Positions 8,260 to 15,867 of a DNA stretch of 64,000 nt are shown here, in pieces. Location: the NCBI GenBank assembly GCA_023423895.1, contig JAFAER010000023.1:30915-94914 (forward strand), read 5' to 3'. Position 1 is the stretch's first letter. Every line of letters begins with the position of its first letter. This DNA is from Pseudomonadota bacterium. GTDB taxonomy: Bacteria > Myxococcota_A > Polyangia > Polyangiales > Polyangiaceae. The notes under the pieces are model-generated. The model did no database searches and was not told the origin of the DNA. It saw only the letters and a list, made by a program, of their open reading frames with translations. Both the position numbers and the translations under genes were made by a program.

Positions 8260-9461
8260 GGCTTTCCTCCAAGCGATAGAACCACGCCCTGCCCGCCGAT
8301 CCAGACGTGCCCCGGCTCTGGAACCCAAACGGCGGTGAGCTTTGGACGACGTCCGCCGAGACCTGCGACCTTCACGCGCGACCAGCTCGTTCCGTCGTAG
8401 TGGAGGACGACGCCCGCGTCGCCCACCGCCCAGACGTCCGACGGCGATGAGCCCCACACCGCATTGAGATCGGCGGTCGTCGGGCTGTCCGGAACCGTCG
8501 CCCACACGAAAGGCTCGCCAACGTAGTGACGGAGCGTCCCGGACGCACCAACGGACCACGCGTCGGACGATGATGCTGCCCAGACTGCGTTGAGGGAGTT
8601 CGACGTCCTGCTGTCGTAGAGCGTGGCTTGCGGCGTGTCGCTCTCCGCATCGGTAATGCGAATCGTCGTCCCGGACGCCCCGACCGCCCAGAGGTCGGTC
8701 GCTGACGCCCCGTGAACGCCGTTCATCCAGTTGCATCCGGGGGTACAAGCGCTCCCCGGACCAAGACCGAGACTGAACGTCGACTGGACCGCTGCACGCA
8801 GGCGCACGAGGCCGCTGTGGGTCGAGTCACTCTGACTCGTCGTGAGGACGGCCCAGAGCGAGTCGGATCGGGGCGCGGCATACGCAGAGACGATGTTGAA
8901 GTCGTACCCGTCGCTCTCGGGCGGGAGCGGCGTGTAGAAGGTCCTCCAACCATCGCCGGTCGGCGGCTCGCTGTCTTCGGGCGCTCCCGGGCCGCGCGCG
9001 AACAGGCGCAGGGCGCCCATCACGACGTCGGTTCGACTGACGGCGATCTCGGTCGTGTCGCGGAGCCACATCCCGAGGAGCGTGTCTCTACGTCCGAAGC
9101 TCGAGCGGCTCCACGACGTTCCGTCGAACCGGGCGATCGCTCCGAGCGATCCGACGACCCAGACGTCGCTCGGAGAGCGCCCACGAATGGCCGTGACCTC
9201 CGCCAGCTCCTCGAAGCTGCCGCCCGCTGTTCCCAGATTGAACGGGCCGTCCGGACAGAGCGCATCGGCGGTACAGACGTCCGGAAAGTGTTCGCAGTCG
9301 TCACAGGGCCCAGCATCATCGTCCGTCAGTGAGGCATCGCTCCCGGCGTCGTCGCCAACGGGCCGAAGCGCCACCCGGGACCCGTCGTCGGGATTGCGGC
9401 CGTCATCGGTGGACGCGCAGGCTGCGGCCGCGAGGATGCAAGCCAGCCAGAGCTTCCTCAT
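8256..9461 (-). CDS. Propeller-like repeat lipoprotein (SDVWAVG repeats)
   Basis: 401 residues from ATG 9461 with a GGAGG-type site at 9470-9475 and an ATGA overlap with the upstream Cys-rich gene. The signal MRKLWLACILAAAAC gives a lipid cysteine at residue 15. Regular repeats follow: RGRSPSDVWVVGSLG, HGASATDLWAVGASG, WAASSSDAWSVGASG, WGSSPSDVWAVGDAG and a final GHVWIGGQG. Each resembles a sialidase-BNR/Kelch blade. Such proteins are abundant in myxobacteria and have no defined ligand. The Cys-x2-Cys segment CDDCEHFPDVCTADALC before the blades may be disulfide-bonded. Confidence 0.75.
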   Translation of the reverse strand: MRKLWLACILAAAACASTDDGRNPDDGSRVALRPVGDDAGSDASLTDDDAGPCDDCEHFPDVCTADALCPDGPFNLGTAGGSFEELAEVTAIRGRSPSDVWVVGSLGAIARFDGTSWSRSSFGRRDTLLGMWLRDTTEIAVSRTDVVMGALRLFARGPGAPEDSEPPTGDGWRTFYTPLPPESDGYDFNIVSAYAAPRSDSLWAVLTTSQSDSTHSGLVRLRAAVQSTFSLGLGPGSACTPGCNWMNGVHGASATDLWAVGASGTTIRITDAESDTPQATLYDSRTSNSLNAVWAASSSDAWSVGASGTLRHYVGEPFVWATVPDSPTTADLNAVWGSSPSDVWAVGDAGVVLHYDGTSWSRVKVAGLGGRRPKLTAVWVPEPGHVWIGGQGVVLSLGGKP

Positions 9462-10684
9462 CGCGCCGTTCCTCCCTCGTACTCGACCTCGGGGCACGGC
9501 TCGACGACGCATTGTCCCCGCACGCATGCTTGACCGGCGATTCCGTCACACGTGATGCCGCAGCCGCCGCAATTTCGCGGGTCGCTGTCGGTGTTCACCT
9601 CGCAGTAGTCCGCCAGATTCCCGTTGCAGTCTGCGCGACCCGCTTTGCACTCCGCGGCGCACATGCCGGCGATGCACGTGCTCACGCCAAACACTGCGGG
9701 CCCCCCTGTCGGGCGCGGACAGGCGTGATTGCAGCCACCGCAATGTTCGGCATCCGAGTCGAGAGACGTGCATGTGCCCGCAAGGTCGATCCGTGTATCT
9801 CCGAGATCGATCCACCCCATCGAACAATAGACTTGGTCCCCAGGACAGGCGCACATCGGCATCATCAAGCGATCGCCTTTGCACTCCCGACCCGATGGAC
9901 ACGCGTTTCCACAAGCGCCACAGTTGTCGGTCGAAAACGCGCTCGTCTCGCATCCATTGAAGCGGTCCCCGTCGCAATCGAGGAACGTCGGTTCGCATTT
10001 CCGCTGATCGCACTTGCCGCCGAGACAACCCCAGCGCGTATTGGCGCCGGGCGGAGTCCCATCTCCCGCCGGATCACACGCGTTGCCGCACGCCCCGCAG
10101 TTGCCATCATCCGTCTCCGCGTCGACGCAAACCAACTGCCCCGTGGCAGGATCGGGGCATGGGATCTTGTTGTCCGGGCATCCGCACGTCGGCCCTTGCA
10201 GCAGATCCATGCATGGCTTGTCCGGGTCGAGACACTGGATTCCACAACCGCCGCAGTTGTCGTTCGTCGTGCTGGCGGTCTCGCATCCGTTGTCGGGAAT
10301 GCCGTCGCAGTCCAGATATCCTCGCTTCGCAAAGCACTCCAGAACGCACTGGCCGCCTGCGCACTGGAACTCTCCGTTCCCGCGGGCCAGGCCCGGGCAT
10401 TGATTTCCGCACTCGCCGCAGTTGAAAGGGTCCGACAGCAGATTCACGTCGCAACGAAACGCCGAGCTCGGACACGTGGTCCACCCGGACGGACAGCGGC
10501 TGGAGGGGCAATACGATACGAGGTCTTCGAGAGAAGCATCCAGCTCCGTCCCGCTCTCGGGAGAGACGAAGGACGGGACCGAGTCCGGCGGCTGCACGCC
10601 GAGACGCACGTCGGTGGCAGAGCAACCCCACACGAGCGCCAGCGAAGAGGCGACGGCGGTGATGACGGAAGCCTTGGTCTTCAT
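9458..10684 (-). CDS. Cysteine-rich NCGxCG-repeat lipoprotein
   Basis: 408 residues from ATG 10684, with a GGAGGA site at 10694-10699. The signal MKTKASVITAVASSLALVWGC carries the lipobox LVWGC. About six copies of a disulfide-knot repeat N-C-G-x-C-G-x-x-C follow: NCGECGNQC, NCGGCGIQC, NCGACGNACD, NCGACGNACP, HCGGCNHAC and NCGGCGITC. Between them are C-x2-G-x-C turns and a DCDG[ID] motif (LDCDGIPDNGCE, LDCDGDRFNGCE) that looks Ca-binding. It is first of the five lipoprotein genes and is separated by 94 bp from the candidate anti-sigma gene, so a second promoter may lie at 10685-10778. I could not assign a promoter there. Confidence 0.8.
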   Translation of the reverse strand: MKTKASVITAVASSLALVWGCSATDVRLGVQPPDSVPSFVSPESGTELDASLEDLVSYCPSSRCPSGWTTCPSSAFRCDVNLLSDPFNCGECGNQCPGLARGNGEFQCAGGQCVLECFAKRGYLDCDGIPDNGCETASTTNDNCGGCGIQCLDPDKPCMDLLQGPTCGCPDNKIPCPDPATGQLVCVDAETDDGNCGACGNACDPAGDGTPPGANTRWGCLGGKCDQRKCEPTFLDCDGDRFNGCETSAFSTDNCGACGNACPSGRECKGDRLMMPMCACPGDQVYCSMGWIDLGDTRIDLAGTCTSLDSDAEHCGGCNHACPRPTGGPAVFGVSTCIAGMCAAECKAGRADCNGNLADYCEVNTDSDPRNCGGCGITCDGIAGQACVRGQCVVEPCPEVEYEGGTAR

Positions 10685-10778
10685 CGCCTTCGTCCTCCCG
10701 TGAGGGACGCGGCGCATCGTTGGGCGAACGCGCGATGAGTTCATCGTGTTGGTCATGAATGCCGATAGGGAGTGACGA

Positions 10779-11540
10779 TTATGGAAGAATCGCCCGAACG
10801 CGATGTTGCTCGACGACACTGCGCACGCGACGGAGGTGCGGTGACGACGGGAATCGCTCTTCGAAGGCGCGAGCTCGCTCTCTCATCGCGCCCAGTCGAT
10901 CGAGCTTGGCGAGCGCCTCGATCGCAATGCGCTCGCGCTCCTGAATGAACGTTCCGGTGGCGCACCGGCCAGCGTGTTCCTGGGTGAGCAGGAGAGCGCG
11001 TGCCGCATTCCCGGCACGAAGCGCGGCGTCTGCGCTGTCGATCAACTCCACCTCGTCGTCACACGTCTCATGTTCCGGCAAGGCAGGTCGGACAGCGGCG
11101 GCTCGACGATTGGCGCTCGGAAGCGACTCGACTGGAATGGACGGAGGGGCCGCTTCCGGAGTCTTCGGTTCGCTCGGTCGCGCGGACTGCGAGGGCGCTG
11201 CCGCTGGCCGTGTCAGCATCGAAGCTCCGCCAGTGCTCACGCTGCCGGTCTCGTCGCGCATCGCAGCAGCGGCAGGTGCTTCGGCTGCGGGCTGGCGGGA
11301 ATACGAGAGCAACAGGACTCCGGAAGCGAGCGCGATCGTGAGCGCGGACACTCCAGGCCAGAGCAGACGCGACGTGGCGGCGCCTGACCGAACGCCGGTT
11401 CGAGCCGCCTGATGGGCCCCCTCCATCGCCGACAGCGGAGGGAGCTCCTCGCGCTGGCTACGCAGCACGGAGCGCATGAAGTCCACCTCGGGCGGCTGCT
11501 CTCCTTCGAGATCCGCAATGCGCGGGGGATCGTGGCTCAT
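10779..11540 (-). CDS. One-helix membrane protein downstream of an ECF sigma factor (candidate anti-sigma)
   Basis: 253 residues from ATG 11540, overlapping the sigma stop by ATGA. There is a cytoplasmic N-terminal segment of about 58 residues, one transmembrane helix (about 59-80, LLWPGVSALTIALASGVLLL), a low-complexity Ala/Pro/Ser linker, and a C-terminal periplasmic TPR-like helical domain (about 165-253, from CDDEVELIDSADAALRAG to ERFPSSPHLRRV). Coupling to the sigma gene and this topology fit an anti-sigma role. The zinc-anti-sigma HxxxCxxC motif is absent, so the role is an inference. Confidence 0.65.
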   Translation of the reverse strand: MSHDPPRIADLEGEQPPEVDFMRSVLRSQREELPPLSAMEGAHQAARTGVRSGAATSRLLWPGVSALTIALASGVLLLSYSRQPAAEAPAAAAMRDETGSVSTGGASMLTRPAAAPSQSARPSEPKTPEAAPPSIPVESLPSANRRAAAVRPALPEHETCDDEVELIDSADAALRAGNAARALLLTQEHAGRCATGTFIQERERIAIEALAKLDRLGAMRERARAFEERFPSSPHLRRVRSVVEQHRVRAILP

Positions 11541-12148
11541 TTGAACGTCTTCCGGGACTGATGGCGGCGAACTGCCGCGTAGACGAGCTCACGCGCGGCG
11601 TGCAGTCGGTAATAGGCTGTCTGAATGGGCGTATTCATCGCCTGAGCGACCTCCTGCATCGTCAGCTCCTCGAGCTCGTAGAGGACGAAGACCGTCCTCT
11701 TCTCGTCATCGAGTTGGTCGAGGATCGCGGCGAGGATCCTTCGAGCGTCCTGGGCGCTCAGGCTCTCGGCCGGATCGCTCGAATCGATGGCCTCGACCGC
11801 GTCGCCCGATGCGAGCGCACGCGAGGCGGTCCGTCGGCGGCGACGATATCGAGCCGACACCCGGATCGCGATGCCGTGGACCCACGCGCGCACCGAGCCG
11901 CGCTGCTCGAAGTCGGCGAGCTTCCGATGGACGATGACGAAGACGTCCTGCAGCACGTCGTCGATGTCCATGGGAGCGACCCCGAGGTGGCGGAGGACGC
12001 GGTGGACGTACGGCGCATGCTCACGAAAGATCGTCTCGGGGTCGAGCGGCGTGGTCGATGGAACGTGCGCCAAAGCGTCCTCGGAGGGTGCGAACGAGGC
12101 GACGGACGACGGCTGCACGGTCGGGTAATCCCCGCCGCGTCGGGCCAT
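11537..12148 (-). CDS. ECF-family RNA polymerase sigma factor
   Basis: 203 residues. Region 2 lies at about residues 38-100 (HAPYVHRVLRHLGV, DIDDVLQDVFVIVHRKL, RAWVHGIAIRVSARYRRRRR). Region 4 lies at about 135-200 (LDQLDDEKRTVFVLYELEEL, MQEVAQAMNTPIQTAYYRLH). There is no region 3, so it is an ECF sigma factor. The first 35 residues are an unusual Ser/Pro-rich extension. ATG 12148 overlaps the upstream stop as TAATG, and its own stop overlaps the next gene as ATGA. It most likely directs transcription of this operon, and perhaps of other lipoprotein genes. Confidence 0.92.
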   Translation of the reverse strand: MARRGGDYPTVQPSSVASFAPSEDALAHVPSTTPLDPETIFREHAPYVHRVLRHLGVAPMDIDDVLQDVFVIVHRKLADFEQRGSVRAWVHGIAIRVSARYRRRRRTASRALASGDAVEAIDSSDPAESLSAQDARRILAAILDQLDDEKRTVFVLYELEELTMQEVAQAMNTPIQTAYYRLHAARELVYAAVRRHQSRKTFK

Positions 12149-13203
12149 TATGGAAAAATCGTCTGAAGGCCGGCGATCGCTACGAAAAACATCGCGCCTC
12201 CGGACGTGTAGAAGTGCCGCGGCTCACCCGTGTTGCTCAGATACGAGAAGCTGAAGCGCTCGATGGGGACCTCGACCCCTGCCTCGAGTCGCGCCCCCGC
12301 TCCTCTTGTGTGGAGGTCGAGGGCGAGCGCCGCGGTCGGCCCGAGGAGCCTCCGCCACGACTCGCTCGCCGCGAGAACGCCGTTGATCTCCGGAATGATG
12401 GCTCCCCACAGGGCCCCACCACAGGCATCGACGCGCGCCGCGATGCCTCTGAGGAGAGCAAGACACCCCCGTAACCGCTGACCGACGGCAGAGAACTCGC
12501 CGCGGATGGCGCCGTCCGAGACCGCCTGCGGCCACGCGTAGCCGCCCGTCCAATCGAAGCTCCAGGGCGAGTCTGGGCGCTCGAGCCTCGCGACCGCGAG
12601 GACCGACCCACTCATCGATGGAAGCAGTCCACCCGTCGCGGACGCACCGACACCAAGGCGCAAAGCAAACGCCGAGCGCGGCGGCTCGGAGAGGGCTCGG
12701 GCTCGAGGCGGTGGCGTCGGCGCAAGAACAGGACGTGCCGAGCTCGGAAGCCTGGGACGAGGCGCTGGTGCCGGCGCCGTCCTCTCGCTGGAGGCTTCCT
12801 CGTCGCGATTCGGCTCGATGACGAGCGCGATGACGACGGTCGCGGCTCGGAGCAAGTTCGCACAGTCCTTTGCTGCGATCTCACGCTCCCCGAGCAGCAC
12901 ACCTTCTCGATCGCGCTGGGCGATACGCGCACGCCAGCGACCACCCTCGAGGGGGCTCTCCTTCCCTTCGATCACGATGTCGGCCTGCGCCTGCTCCACG
13001 AACGGAGCGCGTCCGAGCTTCCGCTCGACGCCGGCGCGAAGCGCGGGCTCGTCGATGCACCGCGTCTTCGCATCGCCGGTCCACGCGAGCGCGAAGGTCG
13101 CGTCGTTCGCCCATGCGGGCGCCGCGAAGGTCAGCCAAACCGCGAGGACGCTCGCCACACGAACGAGGGCCCTCCAACGGTGGTGGTCCCATGGGCAACG
13201 CAT
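12148..13203 (-). CDS. Exported envelope protein heading the ECF operon
   Basis: 351 residues. The signal peptide ends AAPAWA-ND (about residue 32). The N-terminal domain (33-140) has two cysteines and alternating charged strands (ADIVIEGKES, RWRARIAQRDREGVLLGERE). A Pro/Arg-rich linker spans about 145-180. The C-terminal 170 residues have beta-barrel-like alternation (RLGVGASATGG, WSFDWTGGYAW, RLEAGVEVPIERFSFSYLS). I do not recognise a named family. It precedes and overlaps the sigma gene, so it could be the envelope sensor or an outer-membrane component. There is no Shine-Dalgarno before ATG 13203. Confidence 0.7.
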   Translation of the reverse strand: MRCPWDHHRWRALVRVASVLAVWLTFAAPAWANDATFALAWTGDAKTRCIDEPALRAGVERKLGRAPFVEQAQADIVIEGKESPLEGGRWRARIAQRDREGVLLGEREIAAKDCANLLRAATVVIALVIEPNRDEEASSERTAPAPAPRPRLPSSARPVLAPTPPPRARALSEPPRSAFALRLGVGASATGGLLPSMSGSVLAVARLERPDSPWSFDWTGGYAWPQAVSDGAIRGEFSAVGQRLRGCLALLRGIAARVDACGGALWGAIIPEINGVLAASESWRRLLGPTAALALDLHTRGAGARLEAGVEVPIERFSFSYLSNTGEPRHFYTSGGAMFFVAIAGLQTIFP

Positions 13204-13209
13204 CGCACG

Positions 13210-13238
13210 CGCGACTCTACCGTAGGTCTCGCCGTTCC
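13210..13238 (-). promoter_or_regulatory. Candidate ECF-type promoter of the sigma/lipoprotein operon
   Basis: On the minus strand GGAAC (13238-13234) is followed after 18 nt by GTC (13215-13213), the geometry of RpoE-type ECF promoters. Overlapping it, TAGAGT (13219-13214) ends 10 nt before ATG 13203, the housekeeping leaderless pattern seen elsewhere. Either or both may be used. Confidence 0.4.
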
Positions 13239-13270
13239 ACGCCGCCGCAAGCGGAGCGACGGCGATCGGT

Positions 13271-13305
13271 CGCCACGCGCCTCCCTCTTCACGAGGCGCG
13301 TGGCG
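13271..13305 (-). terminator. Strong hairpin after the barrel gene
   Basis: A perfect 13-bp stem, CGCCACGCGCCTC (13271-13283) with GAGGCGCGTGGCG (13293-13305), has a 9-nt loop. It lies between the stop of the barrel gene (13376) and the start of the ECF operon (13203), separating the two minus-strand operons. Confidence 0.65.
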
Positions 13306-13375
13306 GCTCCGTCCCCCCTCACCCGCATGCGCGCACGCCCCATGTCGAGGCGTCCGCGCGCACGACGGATCCCGG

Positions 13376-14239
13376 CTAGAACGTCGTTCCGACGGATGCG
13401 CGCCAGAAGATGCCGCTCAGGGCGAGGCGTCCGAGCTGCGTGCGCTCATCACTGCCGAGCACCTCGCTCTCTGCGCGGTCGGGACCGACCCGGATCGACG
13501 TGGTCGTCGTGTAGGCGTAGCCGATCTCGGGCGTGAGCCAGATCCGCACGGTCCGCTTCTGCATCTGCTTGCGCGGGCCGAGCAGGATCGACCCGCCGAT
13601 GCTCGCGTCCGCCGCAAATGCCCAAGCAGTGCCGGACAGCTCGTTCGGTGACGAGCTGTCCTTCACCGACGCGAGCGCAGCGACGGCGCCGGGAGCGACC
13701 TTGCCGAAGACGAAGAGGCCAGGCCCGAAGTGGTATCGGCCCTCGATCGGAACGTACAGTCGGTGAGCCGTGAGCAACGATTCGAGCCCGCGAACGGTGG
13801 CGGACCGTCCGCCGACGTCCCAGCCGAGGCCGGCGCCGAGAACGACCCTGCCGCGCGTCACGATGGGAATGGTGCTGTCGATCGAGAACTGCGTGAGCAC
13901 GTCGTTCGACGCGAACGTGTCGAACCCGCGGCTCGGCGCATCACCGGCGAGAGCCGCCGGCTGATGCCCGACGCGAAGGCCCACGTTGATCCGAACGAGG
14001 TCGTAGCGCGCCGGTCCCTCCGCCGGCGTGCGATCCGGCGAAGGAGGCGAAGGAGCAGCGATGGCGCCGACGGCAGGATCGGGCTCGAGCGGCGCCGGGC
14101 TCGGCTTCTCCGGCGACACGCTCGTCGGCTCCGCCGCGGGAGCGGTCGGTTCTTCCGTAACGTCCTGAGCGAGCGCTGGTGAGGCGCTGGCGAGCACGAA
14201 CGCGATCGCAAACGCGGACGAGGACAAGACGCGCTTCAT
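13376..14239 (-). CDS. Outer-membrane beta-barrel protein
   Basis: 287 residues from ATG 14239, preceded by GGAGGG (14245-14250); a GTG at 14242 is possible. The signal peptide MKRVLSSSAFAIAFVLASASPALA-Q is followed by a Pro/Glu/Ala linker (about 28-68). Alternating strands then run to the C-terminal phenylalanine (RASVGTTF), the usual outer-membrane barrel ending. Strands include RINVGLRVG, RVVLGAGLGWDVGG, GRYHFGPGLFVFGKV and IWLTPEIGYAYTTTTSI. The family is unknown. It is last of a three-gene operon behind two propeller lipoproteins and overlaps the previous stop as TGATG. Confidence 0.75.
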   Translation of the reverse strand: MKRVLSSSAFAIAFVLASASPALAQDVTEEPTAPAAEPTSVSPEKPSPAPLEPDPAVGAIAAPSPPSPDRTPAEGPARYDLVRINVGLRVGHQPAALAGDAPSRGFDTFASNDVLTQFSIDSTIPIVTRGRVVLGAGLGWDVGGRSATVRGLESLLTAHRLYVPIEGRYHFGPGLFVFGKVAPGAVAALASVKDSSSPNELSGTAWAFAADASIGGSILLGPRKQMQKRTVRIWLTPEIGYAYTTTTSIRVGPDRAESEVLGSDERTQLGRLALSGIFWRASVGTTF

Positions 14240-15867
14240 CACAGACCCTCCAGCAAGATGCCGTAGTACGAGCGACTCGCGGTGGTGTCGGGCGCGAGCG
14301 CATCGAGCACCGTCGCGCCGACACCGCCGCGGGCGTCGATGGCGATGAGAGACCGTCCCCCATCCGCGCGCGCGACGTCGAAGACGCTGTCGATCGAGCG
14401 ATCGAGCGGCAGCTGGACCGGGTGTAGGTTCTCGAGCGTCACCTCGGCGAGCTGCGTGCCGCCGCGCTGGAATGCCCAGAGCCGCTGCCCGTCAGGCGCG
14501 ACGTGGATCGATGCCTGTCCGAGCGTCGTCAGCGGCGCCGCGGTCCGGCTCGCGAGGTTCAGCACGAAGAACGCGCTCTGACCTTGCGCTTCGAGCACCT
14601 TGAGCTCCGGACGCGGCGGAGGGACGTCCCGTACGCGCTCGACCGAGCTCGCCAGCGAGACCACCTCCACGGTGCGGTAGTTCTTGTCGAGCGTCTTGCC
14701 AAGCGACCAGAACGCGACGCCGCGCGAGCCGCCTGATCCCGATCCGTAGAGAAGCGCCGTGTCGGCCCCCGAAGCGCCGCCGACCACGTTCGTGATGAGC
14801 GAGATGCGCGAGTAAGGCTCGGTCAGGGCGACGTCGGTGGTGATGCTGGTCGTCGGATCGACGAGCACCGCTTTTCTTGCTGCCGGCACGACCGCAGCGA
14901 GGCGAAGCCCGGCGTCGGTGCGGACGAACACGATGTCGCCCGGAATCCCGCCGACGTCGGTCTGGTTCGGCTCCGGGAAGAAGTCGTTCTTCACGGTGTT
15001 CGGCTCCTCGGCGGGGCCGGGATCGGCCGGCACGAGCGTGTACATGAACACGCTGGAGTCGTTCTCCGCGCGGATGCCGATGCGCGCGTCGTCGTTCCTC
15101 GCCGGGTCGCCGTCATCGATCACGACGGCAGCAGGCTTGACGGCCGCCGCCGTCGCGCCGCTCGTGAGGCGCATCGTGATCTCCACTCGACGTGGCGTGG
15201 CCCGGATGTTGTCGAGGTCGAGCAGGTGAACGTCCTGATCGGTCTCGACGACGAGCAGACGCCGCTGCCCTCCCGGAAGCGAGAGCGGGTCGCTGAACGT
15301 CACCCGCTGCGGACGCCCGCCGAACGAGCGGAGCGTGCGCGGCGTCACGGCGGCCTCCGGGGGGGCCTCCAGATCGACGATGACGATCTCGTTCGGGTTC
15401 TCGACGAACGTCGTCTGAGCCGCCCCCGCCGCCGGAGCCGCGAACAGCGCGACATAGCGGCCGCGCGGGTCGATCGCGAAGCCCGAGTGCGGCGACTCGA
15501 GGCCGAAACGGCGGCTCGTTCCCCCCTCGACCACCGTGAGGCTCGGCATCTCGTTTTTGTCCTTTCGTCGGGGCATGTCACCGGCCGAGAGGACGAAGAG
15601 GCGCTTCTGATCAGGAGAGGCCTCGGCGCGCACCGCGGTGCGCCCGATCGGCAAGAACGTGCGATCGAGGCCCTGCCCCGCACGCGGCGTCAGTAGCGCC
15701 ACGCGATTGGCCGGGCTGTCGAGCACCGCGACCCGATCGGTCAGCGCGAACGCCTGCACCTGCCTGTCGATCGGGGCATCGAAGACCTCGGGCCGATCTC
15801 CACATCCCGCCGCCCCGAGCGCGAGCGCGACGATGACCGATGCTACAGTGACCTTCCCGAAGCTCAT
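14239..15867 (-). CDS. Beta-propeller lipoprotein (second of pair)
   Basis: 542 residues. The signal MSFGKVTVASVIVALALGAAGC has lipobox LGAAGC. The body has WD/YVTN-like blades (VAVLDSPANRVALLTP, LSAGDMPRR, HSGFAIDPRGRYVALFA, EIVIVDLEAPPE, SIHVAPDGQRLWAFQ, VFDVARADGGRSLIAID). This is a large secreted propeller anchored by lipid. It is coupled by ATGA to a second propeller lipoprotein upstream and by TGATG to a barrel downstream, suggesting a surface complex. No catalytic residues are recognisable. Confidence 0.75.
   Translation of the reverse strand: MSFGKVTVASVIVALALGAAGCGDRPEVFDAPIDRQVQAFALTDRVAVLDSPANRVALLTPRAGQGLDRTFLPIGRTAVRAEASPDQKRLFVLSAGDMPRRKDKNEMPSLTVVEGGTSRRFGLESPHSGFAIDPRGRYVALFAAPAAGAAQTTFVENPNEIVIVDLEAPPEAAVTPRTLRSFGGRPQRVTFSDPLSLPGGQRRLLVVETDQDVHLLDLDNIRATPRRVEITMRLTSGATAAAVKPAAVVIDDGDPARNDDARIGIRAENDSSVFMYTLVPADPGPAEEPNTVKNDFFPEPNQTDVGGIPGDIVFVRTDAGLRLAAVVPAARKAVLVDPTTSITTDVALTEPYSRISLITNVVGGASGADTALLYGSGSGGSRGVAFWSLGKTLDKNYRTVEVVSLASSVERVRDVPPPRPELKVLEAQGQSAFFVLNLASRTAAPLTTLGQASIHVAPDGQRLWAFQRGGTQLAEVTLENLHPVQLPLDRSIDSVFDVARADGGRSLIAIDARGGVGATVLDALAPDTTASRSYYGILLEGL

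Noticed and set aside
10685..10778. Second ECF promoter ahead of the lipoprotein genes
   Set aside because: A GAACT is present on the minus strand, but no GTC-type -10 follows at the right spacing. I cannot support a promoter call.
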